Below are positions 1 through 5,026 of a stretch of 5,478 nucleotides of DNA, one piece after another. Source of the stretch: JBBKWG01 sp037968835 (lineage in GTDB: Bacteria; Pseudomonadota; Alphaproteobacteria; Rhodobacterales; Rhodobacteraceae); NCBI GenBank assembly GCA_037968835.1, contig JBBKWG010000222.1:1-5478 (forward strand), given 5' to 3'. Positions within the stretch are counted from its first letter, which is position 1; each line of letters starts with the position of its first letter. Made by a program: the position numbers and the translations under genes. The notes under the pieces were generated by a model. It worked only from the letters and a program-made list of their open reading frames with translations, was not told where the DNA came from and ran no database searches.

Positions 1-312
1 GCGTGGTCGCATTACAACGCGTCAAAAGCGGGCGCGGCGATGCTGACGAGTTGCGTCGACGCGGAGAACCGCGAGCACGGAATTCGCGCCATGGGCCTGT
101 CGCCGGGCACGGTCGCCACTGAGATGCAGCGCGAGATCAAGGCTAGCGGCATCAACCCGATCAGCAAACTCGAGTGGAGCGATCATATTCCGCCCGACTG
201 GCCAGCCCGCGCGCTTTTGTGGATGTGCTCGAGCGACGCGGACCAGTTCATTGGACATGAGATCTCACTTCGCGACGAAGCAATCCGGCGGCGGGTCGGG
301 CTCATCGAATGA
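1..312 (+). CDS. Short-chain dehydrogenase/reductase (SDR), C-terminal part
   Basis: This is the C-terminal 103 residues of an SDR-family NAD(P)-dependent oxidoreductase; the 5' end lies outside the window. The reading frame is open from base 1. The second to ninth residues read WSHYNASK, which contains the YxxxK catalytic pair of classical SDRs (Tyr at about residue 5, Lys at residue 9 of this fragment), followed by AGAAML on the same helix. About 25 residues further on, GLSPGTVATEM matches the 'PG' loop after strand beta-6 that shapes the cofactor and substrate pocket. The tail FIGHEISLRDEA fits the final strand, where SDRs usually read 'tGq.i.vdGG', but the usual double glycine is replaced here. 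The Rossmann GxxxGxG motif and catalytic Ser must lie upstream. Substrate cannot be told. The stop overlaps the start of the next gene (ATGA), so the two are probably translated together. Confidence 0.9.
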   Translation, partial: AWSHYNASKAGAAMLTSCVDAENREHGIRAMGLSPGTVATEMQREIKASGINPISKLEWSDHIPPDWPARALLWMCSSDADQFIGHEISLRDEAIRRRVGLIE

Positions 313-917
313 TAGCGGAAGCGCGCGATGACGGACTGCTTGTCCTGACGCTGACTCGGCCCGACAAGGCCAACGCACTGACGAAAGATATGCTGACCGA
401 TTTGGCCGAGAAAGTCGAAGCGGGATCGTCGGACGGCAGCATCCGCGCAATCGTGCTGACCGGCGCAGGTCGGGTTTTCAGCGCGGGCGCGGATCTGGAC
501 GCCGCGCGGAGCGGTCTTGCAGTCGACCAGATCTGGGAACGCGTCTCGGGCGCGCTTGCTGCCTGTCCGGTACTGACGATTGCCGCACTGAACGGAAGCG
601 CTGTCGGGGGTGCGCTAGGAATGGTGCTGGCTTGTGACTTGCGCGTTGCGGCGCCTACAGCGACGATCTTCTATCCGGTCATGAAACTTGGCTTCCTGCC
701 AAAGCCGTCGGATCCTCGGCGACTTGCATCACTGGTTGGTCCGGCGCGGGCGAAACTCATTCTGATGGGCGGCGCGAAAATCGGCGCGGTCGAGGCGCTG
801 GCGATTGGGTTGGTCGACCGCATTGCCGACGATGCGATGGAATTGTCCCGCGAAATTGCTGCCGCGTCGCTGGGTGCTGCGCGCTCACACGTGACGGCGA
901 TGAATGCGATGGTTTAG
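309..917 (+). CDS. Short crotonase-fold (enoyl-CoA hydratase/isomerase family) protein lacking both hydratase glutamates
   Basis: This 202-residue protein belongs to the enoyl-CoA hydratase/isomerase (crotonase) superfamily, whose members bind acyl-CoA thioesters and stabilise an enolate in an oxyanion hole. Visible landmarks are the N-terminal LVLTLTRPDKANAL (about 11-24), the first oxyanion-hole segment GRVFSAGADLD (54-64), the second segment LNGSAVGGALG (94-104), CDLRVAA (109-115), and GGAKIGAVEALAIGLVDRI (154-172), which matches the family's 'tG..i.A.eA...GLV..v'. By hand alignment with rat mitochondrial hydratase, the catalytic Glu144 position is Gly104 and the Glu164 position is Val124 (YPVMKLG). 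The usual G.GGTQRL stretch is KPSDPRRL. Classical hydratase activity is therefore doubtful, although the oxyanion hole looks intact. It ends about 55-60 residues before typical 260-residue members. The start ATG overlaps the upstream SDR stop by 4 bp. The exact reaction is unknown. Confidence 0.85.
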   Translation: MIAEARDDGLLVLTLTRPDKANALTKDMLTDLAEKVEAGSSDGSIRAIVLTGAGRVFSAGADLDAARSGLAVDQIWERVSGALAACPVLTIAALNGSAVGGALGMVLACDLRVAAPTATIFYPVMKLGFLPKPSDPRRLASLVGPARAKLILMGGAKIGAVEALAIGLVDRIADDAMELSREIAAASLGAARSHVTAMNAMV

Positions 918-919
918 GG

Positions 920-2140
920 TTGGCGGAGCATGTAGCGAGCGGCGCGGCGCCCCCGGTCGAAAGCATCGAATCGCTGGTGATCGGCGGCGGTCCGGCTGGA
1001 CTGATGGCTGCCGAAGTGCTGGCGTCGGCAGGTCGCAAGGTGGTCGTTGTTGATGCGATGCCGTCGCTTGGGCGCAAGCTGTTGATGGCCGGGAAGTCGG
1101 GATTGAACCTGACCAAGGCAGAAGACACTGCCACGTTCCTTTCAAAATACACCGGCGGAAACGCGGAATTCGACCGTATCGTATCCAATTTCGGGCCCGA
1201 GGACGTACAGGAATGGGCGCAAGGTTTGGGACAGACGCTGTTCACCGGGTCGACTGGTCGGGTTTTTCCAACTGCCATGAAAGCCTCGCCGTTGCTCCGG
1301 GCCTGGCTGGAGCGACTTTCGGAGAACGACGTGACGCTTCGTACGCGCTGGCGGTGGACAGGTTGGGACGGGGACGATTTGCTGTTTGCTACGCCGGACG
1401 GCACAGCGCGAATCTCTTCTTCTGTGACGGTCCTGGCACTGGGCGGAGCTAGCTGGCGGCGACTTGGATCGGATGGCGCGTGGGCGAATGCGCTACACAA
1501 CGTAGGCGTCGCGGTTATGCCGTTCAAACCGGCAAACGTCGGCTTCCGGGTCGATTGGTCGGCGCACATGTCTTCGCATTACGGGTCACCTGTGAAAGGC
1601 ACCTCCTTCAGCGCCGGTCCGCTTTCGAGCCGCGGCGAGTGGATTATCTCGTCCAAGGGAATCGAGGGAGGTGGCGTCTACGAGGTATCGGCGGCGGTGC
1701 GCGATGGGCCGACGCTGAATATTGACCTGATGCCCGACCTAAGCGCCGATGACGTGGCCGCGCGACTGTCGCGGTCGCGGGGCAAGATGAGCATGGCAAA
1801 CCATCTGAGGAAGTCGCTGGGGCTGGGCGCGGCGCAGCGGGCGCTGCTGATGGAATGGGGTCGACCGTTGCCAGATGGGTCGGCTCTGGCGGCTCTCATA
1901 AAATGCCTGCCAGTTCGGCACGCCGGGCCACTGCCGATTGATCAGGCGATATCGACGGCGGGTGGGGTCAGTTGGGACGCGCTTGACGGATTGGAGTTGC
2001 GAGCGCGGCGCGGGGTTTTTGTGTCGGGCGAAATGCTGGACTGGGAGGCTCCGACCGGAGGCTATTTGCTTACGGCCTGTCTTGCGACTGGTCGCGAAGC
2101 TGGAGATCAGGCGGCGGCTTTTCTGGCACGTTCGGCGTAG
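920..2140 (+). CDS. FAD-binding flavoprotein, TIGR03862/PP_4765 type (HI0933/BaiN-like)
   Basis: This 406-residue protein is recognised as the PP_4765-type branch of the HI0933/BaiN-like flavoproteins, soluble FAD-dependent oxidoreductases without a firmly assigned substrate. The N-terminal Rossmann motif is VIGGGPAGLMAAEVL (20-34). Asp45, at the end of the second strand, is placed to bind the FAD ribose. It is followed by LGRKLLMAGKSGLNLT (50-65), a hallmark of the HI0933 family. The second nucleotide-binding part is at the C-terminus: ISTAGGV (about 344-350) and VFVSGEMLDWEAPTGGYLL (about 366-384), the characteristic sequence of this family. The middle (roughly 190-340) is the inserted substrate-side region. 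Length fits the family. The start is uncertain: TTG at 920 is the first usable codon, and the AGGG just before it sits too close to be a normal ribosome binding site. Gap to the crotonase stop is 2 bp, so it is probably co-transcribed with the two upstream genes. Confidence 0.88.
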   Translation: MAEHVASGAAPPVESIESLVIGGGPAGLMAAEVLASAGRKVVVVDAMPSLGRKLLMAGKSGLNLTKAEDTATFLSKYTGGNAEFDRIVSNFGPEDVQEWAQGLGQTLFTGSTGRVFPTAMKASPLLRAWLERLSENDVTLRTRWRWTGWDGDDLLFATPDGTARISSSVTVLALGGASWRRLGSDGAWANALHNVGVAVMPFKPANVGFRVDWSAHMSSHYGSPVKGTSFSAGPLSSRGEWIISSKGIEGGGVYEVSAAVRDGPTLNIDLMPDLSADDVAARLSRSRGKMSMANHLRKSLGLGAAQRALLMEWGRPLPDGSALAALIKCLPVRHAGPLPIDQAISTAGGVSWDALDGLELRARRGVFVSGEMLDWEAPTGGYLLTACLATGREAGDQAAAFLARSA

Positions 2141-2203
2141 CGAAATGGATGAACTTCTCTCGGGAGTGCTAAGCGTGATCCGTCGAGATGGGATCTTTGC
2201 ACG

Positions 2204-2827
2204 TCAGACGCGTCGCTGATGATCGAGGAAGACTGTCGTGGTCAAGGCACTGGTTGCATAGTGCACGAGCCACGGGAGCAATGCCGCATAGATCAGCCAT
2301 AGATCGGGTGACAGTGTGAGGATCATCGCTTCGTTCAGAAATGCGAACGAAAGCGAGCGCAACAGGGCAACGCGCGTCAGCGCAGGACGCATTGGCGCAA
2401 GTCTGGGATCAGGCCACGCGAGTTGTGTGACCAACCCACTTCGGTCGACGATACCGGTCAGATAGATCGCGGCTATTCCAAGTGGAATGACTGTCAGGAC
2501 GCGCTGACACAACAGGATGTTCTGGAGGTCGATTAAAACGGCCAAAGGGGCAATGGTCGCGACAAGTGTGATGCCAACGGCAAAATCGGAACCCAGCACG
2601 CCTGCGAGCCGACGGATATCGTATGGTAGACGTAACGTGAAATGGGTGCACAGCGCGGCGAGCGTAGCCATCGTGAACGCACGTTCCGGAGAAAATCCGG
2701 TCAGAGCATTCGTCGCCAGCCAGACCACCAACAGCGCGGCGCCGGGAAGTACATTGCGTACTGGAACAGGTGCGGCAACCTGAAACAGCAGGAAAAACAT
2801 ACGAACGGGGCGGATCAACTGAGACAT
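2204..2827 (-). CDS. Unrecognised polytopic inner-membrane protein
   Basis: This is a 207-residue, strongly hydrophobic protein with no family that I can assign firmly. Likely membrane segments by eye are at about 25-43 (VLPGAALLVVWLATNAL), 50-65, 83-104 (AVGITLVATIAPLAVLI), 109-127 (VLTVIPLGIAAIYLTGIV), 154-171 and 176-200, giving five or six spans. The N-terminus carries a short amphipathic stretch with Arg6 and Arg9, and the C-terminus ends DHQRRV, so both ends may be cytoplasmic. The segment FLNEAMILTLSPDLWLIY (163-180) faintly recalls alphaproteobacterial YciB/septation-protein-A relatives, which have a similar length; this is only a weak hint. The ATG at 2827 has a GTGAG ribosome-binding-like site 6 bp upstream. 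The gene lies 98 bp downstream of the GST-like gene on the same strand and converges on the flavoprotein gene. It probably has its own promoter. Confidence 0.75.
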   Translation of the reverse strand: MSQLIRPVRMFFLLFQVAAPVPVRNVLPGAALLVVWLATNALTGFSPERAFTMATLAALCTHFTLRLPYDIRRLAGVLGSDFAVGITLVATIAPLAVLIDLQNILLCQRVLTVIPLGIAAIYLTGIVDRSGLVTQLAWPDPRLAPMRPALTRVALLRSLSFAFLNEAMILTLSPDLWLIYAALLPWLVHYATSALTTTVFLDHQRRV

Positions 2828-2836
2828 GGCACACTC

Positions 2837-2849
2837 ACTACTGGGTAGT
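2837..2849. repeat. 13-bp inverted repeat in the leader of the membrane-protein gene
   Basis: ACTAC-TGG-GTAGT is a perfect 5-bp inverted repeat with a 3-bp centre. It lies 10 to 22 bp upstream of the ATG of the minus-strand membrane-protein gene and touches its GTGAG ribosome-binding-like site (2834-2838). It could be a dimeric repressor operator or a small leader hairpin near the ribosome site. Only the symmetry is seen; the role is inferred, and a repeat this short can arise by chance. Confidence 0.35.
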
Positions 2850-2862
2850 TTATGCCACCCAA

Positions 2863-2893
2863 TTGCGACGCGCCTGAGACGACCTTGCGACGC
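2863..2893. repeat. 9-bp direct repeat, 22-bp period, upstream of the membrane-protein gene
   Basis: TTGCGACGC occurs at 2863-2871 and again, identically, at 2885-2893. The 22-bp offset is close to two helical turns, so both copies face about the same side of the DNA. They sit 36 to 66 bp upstream of the membrane-protein start and downstream of the GST-like stop. Such an arrangement suits a regulator binding as two tandem units, but no regulator is visible in the window and no family consensus is matched. Confidence 0.35.
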
Positions 2894-2925
2894 TTTTCAG
2901 GTCATCCAATGTCGATCTGGCGGAT

Positions 2926-3510
2926 TCACTCCTTGCGCGCGCGTGTCCACGCAGGTCGGGCGCGCAGTCGCTCGAAATATGAAGTCAGTTCGGCGCGCGG
3001 TTCAAATTCGGCGTTCGTTGCCCAGCCGATGCAATGCCCGGCAATGATGTCGGCGATGGTGAATTCGTCGCCCGCGAAATACTCTCCTTCGCCGAGAAGT
3101 GTGGCAAATTTTGCCTCCGCGTCGCGGAAATCCTCAATTGCGACGGCTTTTGCCTCGGAGCGGCGGCGTTCCTTGGGCAGGACATAACTGTGGCGTGTGG
3201 AAAGCCAGAGCGGCGCTTCAATCTCGCTCAGCACGAAGTTGATGCGGGCATCGAGCATTGCTCGCTCCACTGATCCCGCAGGATATGTCAATCGACCTTC
3301 GCGGTCGGTGAGGTAGTGCAGGATGGCAAGCGAATCGGTGAGCGTCGCGTCGCCGTCTCTCAGTATCGGCACCTGCTTGAGCGGATTGAGGGCATTTACG
3401 GCCTCTGAGTGCGGACGTTCGATCTGGTGATTATAGTTCAGTCCCAGTTCTTCGAGGCACCAAAGCACACGAAAGCTTCGGGTCTGGACGGATCCGATTA
3501 CGGTCAGCAT
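2926..3510 (-). CDS. Glutathione S-transferase-like protein
   Basis: This 194-residue protein has the GST layout: an N-terminal thioredoxin-like glutathione-binding domain (about 1-75) and an all-helical C-terminal domain (about 85-194). Visible landmarks are MLTVIGSVQTRSFRVLWCLEEL (1-22), with Ser7 and Ser12 as candidate glutathione-activating residues, Val47-Pro48 (KQVPIL) as the cis-proline motif, and Thr58-Asp59-Ser60 where most GSTs have Glu-Ser to bind the gamma-glutamyl group. In the C-terminal half, YFAGDEFTIADI (about 146-157) is the conserved N-capping box. Substrate is unknown; roles in conjugation, peroxide removal or thiol chemistry are all possible. The ATG shares one base with the holA stop (TGATG), implying translational coupling. 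The frame stays open another 92 codons upstream inside holA, but that stretch is Arg/Pro-rich and unlike a GST, so the start at 3510 is preferred. Confidence 0.9.
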   Translation of the reverse strand: MLTVIGSVQTRSFRVLWCLEELGLNYNHQIERPHSEAVNALNPLKQVPILRDGDATLTDSLAILHYLTDREGRLTYPAGSVERAMLDARINFVLSEIEAPLWLSTRHSYVLPKERRRSEAKAVAIEDFRDAEAKFATLLGEGEYFAGDEFTIADIIAGHCIGWATNAEFEPRAELTSYFERLRARPAWTRARKE

Positions 3511-4532
3511 CAGCGTTTTCCCATAGAAGCCAGTCGCAAAAGCGCGCGCTCCATTACTGCCATCTCCGGCACTTTGGCAGTAGAGCGTAACGTGAGGTCG
3601 GTATCCATCAACAGCCCGAGCGCGCGTTCCAGTTTGTACATTCCCCAGTGCGATGCCTGACGTTGGATCTTGTCGCGGCGGGGCCCGAAAACCGGGGGTC
3701 TGAGCTTGCCGATGCCGATACCTGGGCCGCCGGGATCGCTTGCCACCACGTGCAGGATGCGGAAGTGGCGCGTGGCGTTGATGCACAGGCTGACCGGGTT
3801 CACGCCCTGAGCCTGTAGACGGCTGAGGACGGGGCCGATCGCTTCCGGTTTGCCGTCGGCGGCGATGTTCAGAACGTCGTCAATCCCGGCTTCAACGGAG
3901 GTCGGAGCGGACAGCGCGATTTCGTCGGGAGTGAGTGGAGTCGTATCGTTCAGCTTGTAGAGCGCGATTTTTTCGAGCGTCTGGCGGAAGTCTCCGGGGT
4001 CGATGGTGAGCGCGAGCGCGTTCAGGGTCGCCATCGCGTCGTCGGGTACACTTTTCAAGCCGGCCGCGGCGAGCGCGGATTCGATCTCGGCCCGGCTTGG
4101 CGGATCGTCGTATATGCCGATCGCATAGGCATTCGGATGATCCTCGAACGCCTTTCGTAGCTTGGAGCGGGCGTTGAGTTGTCCGGCCGTCACGACAAAC
4201 TGTGCATCGCTGTCCTGCCAGTCGGCAAGTGCGGCAACAATCGTCGGGGCCAGTGTTTCGGTTGCATCCTCGACAAAGGCGACGCGGGGGCCAGGAAAAA
4301 ACCCTTGCGCCTTGATCGCGTCGATAAGCTGCGCGGGATCTTTCCTCAAATCGCCGGCGGCCATGCGGGTCAGACGCATTTCTTCTTCGCCGTGGGCGCC
4401 GATCAGGGCCTTGATGACTTCCTGCCGTCTGAGCGCCACGCGCATTCCGTCGCTGCCGTAGATCAGCAGCCCGGCCTTTGTCGCGTCAGGTCGCGCAAAA
4501 TAGCCGGGGGCGTCGCGTGCAGAGAGCTTCAT
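3510..4532 (-). CDS. holA: DNA polymerase III subunit delta (clamp loader)
   Basis: This 340-residue protein is HolA, the delta subunit that opens the beta sliding clamp within the cytoplasmic clamp-loader complex. Length matches the family. The N-terminal AAA-like domain (about 1-145) includes LLIYGSDGMRVALRRQEVI (22-40), where the Walker lysine is absent as expected for delta, and GFFPGPRVAFVED (77-89), the conserved 'f.~~rlv.v.~' stretch. Domain II (about 146-210) contains DPGDFRQTLEKIALY (178-192), matching the typical 'd...l.nElEKL.ly'. Domain III, the collar, contains DDVLNIAADGKPEAIGPVLS (218-237), INATRHFRILH (251-261), KLRPPVFGPRRDKIQRQA (276-293) and the C-terminal TDLTLRSTAKVPEMAVMERA (311-330). 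Its ATG overlaps the lptE stop by 4 bp (ATGA), and no strong ribosome binding site is seen, which suggests coupled translation. Its own stop overlaps the GST-like start. Confidence 0.95.
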   Translation of the reverse strand: MKLSARDAPGYFARPDATKAGLLIYGSDGMRVALRRQEVIKALIGAHGEEEMRLTRMAAGDLRKDPAQLIDAIKAQGFFPGPRVAFVEDATETLAPTIVAALADWQDSDAQFVVTAGQLNARSKLRKAFEDHPNAYAIGIYDDPPSRAEIESALAAAGLKSVPDDAMATLNALALTIDPGDFRQTLEKIALYKLNDTTPLTPDEIALSAPTSVEAGIDDVLNIAADGKPEAIGPVLSRLQAQGVNPVSLCINATRHFRILHVVASDPGGPGIGIGKLRPPVFGPRRDKIQRQASHWGMYKLERALGLLMDTDLTLRSTAKVPEMAVMERALLRLASMGKR

Positions 4533-5026
4533 AGCTTGTCGGCATTAACGAGGATATCAGCCACGATCCGGTCGGCCAGGATCACCATCAGGCGGCGGCG
4601 GGCATCGCGTCGGGCGGCAATGGTTGCGACGGTCGTCGATGTTGCGGAATAGCTGGTGAAGCTCTGTTCGCTGCCGGTGAGGACGGTTTCACCGTCGTCT
4701 GCACGGGCGAGCTTGTAGCGGACCTGGCCCAGCACGTTGTAGCGGCTGATCGAGCCATTGGGCAGAAAGCCGACGGAGTCTTCGCTGATTGCAATGTCGG
4801 CAGTCAATTTCAGGTCAGCGCCTTGCGGCTGGCCGAGGCGATCTTCGAAGCGCCGTACCAGCGCGAAGCCTTCCTCGTCTGAAGGCGGCACCACGTCGAT
4901 GCGTCCACGCAGGCCATCGGCGCTGCCGCCGGGGGCATAGACCGGTGCAAAGCCACAGCCTGAAAGTGCGACGAGGCCGAGAATTGCGACCCGGCGGGAA
5001 AGACGTGGCGCTTTATATGACGACAT
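4529..5026 (-). CDS. lptE: LPS-assembly lipoprotein LptE
   Basis: This is a 165-residue lipoprotein of the LptE family, the outer-membrane partner of LptD that helps insert lipopolysaccharide into the outer leaflet. The signal peptide is clear: basic residues R8, R11 and R12, the hydrophobic run VAILGLVAL, and lipobox LSGC with Cys24 as the lipidated residue. Gly25 at position +2 does not retain it in the inner membrane, fitting Lol transport outward. The mature part shows RYNVLGQVRYKL (95-106) and SYSATSTTVATIAARRDARR (125-144), followed by LMVILADRIVADIL (147-160), typical of alphaproteobacterial LptE. The gene lies between leuS (14-bp overlap at its start) and holA (4-bp overlap at its end), an arrangement I associate with alphaproteobacteria. 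The ATG at 5026 gives a signal peptide of normal length. Confidence 0.92.
   Translation of the reverse strand: MSSYKAPRLSRRVAILGLVALSGCGFAPVYAPGGSADGLRGRIDVVPPSDEEGFALVRRFEDRLGQPQGADLKLTADIAISEDSVGFLPNGSISRYNVLGQVRYKLARADDGETVLTGSEQSFTSYSATSTTVATIAARRDARRRLMVILADRIVADILVNADKL

Larger units (their letters stand above)
2828..2925 (-). promoter_or_regulatory. Probable promoter/leader region of the membrane-protein gene
   Basis: This 98-bp gap is the only sizeable non-coding stretch between same-strand genes and holds the inverted and direct repeats listed separately. I see no convincing sigma-70 -35/-10 pair. On the minus strand CATAAACT (2846-2853) is the nearest thing to a -10 element, without a good -35 partner. 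I also see no stem-loop with a T-run that would end the upstream leuS-lptE-holA-GST transcript, so read-through into the membrane gene is possible. The call rests on position. Confidence 0.35.

Noticed and set aside
40..312. ATG at 40 as the true start of a small separate gene
   Set aside because: The frame is open to base 1 and the upstream residues carry the SDR YxxxK motif, so this Met is internal to a longer protein.
757..1569. Open frame of 270 codons on the minus strand, antisense to the crotonase and flavoprotein genes
   Set aside because: The translation is Ser/Pro/Arg-rich low-complexity sequence with no motif, typical of the antisense frame of a GC-rich gene. The plus strand here encodes a clear flavoprotein.
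2177..2195. GATCC...GGATC stem followed by TTT as a terminator for the flavoprotein operon
   Set aside because: Only five base pairs around a nine-base loop, not GC-rich, and only three T residues; too weak to call.
2409..2834. Second minus-strand frame overlapping the membrane-protein gene
   Set aside because: It is Arg/His/Cys-rich with no membrane segments and no coherent domain; the hydrophobic frame starting at 2827 is the more coherent protein.
2873..2901. CCTGA...TCAGG inverted repeat after the GST-like gene as a terminator
   Set aside because: A five-base stem with a 19-base loop and no T-run on the correct side does not resemble an intrinsic terminator.
3511..3786. Possible 92-residue N-terminal extension of the GST-like protein
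   Set aside because: The stretch lies wholly inside holA, is Arg/Pro-rich and has no GST character, and the GST fold starts cleanly at the ATG at 3510.
4179..4652. Open frame of 157 codons on the plus strand, antisense to holA and lptE
   Set aside because: It shows no recognisable motif or plausible ribosome site, and both minus-strand genes beneath it are well supported.
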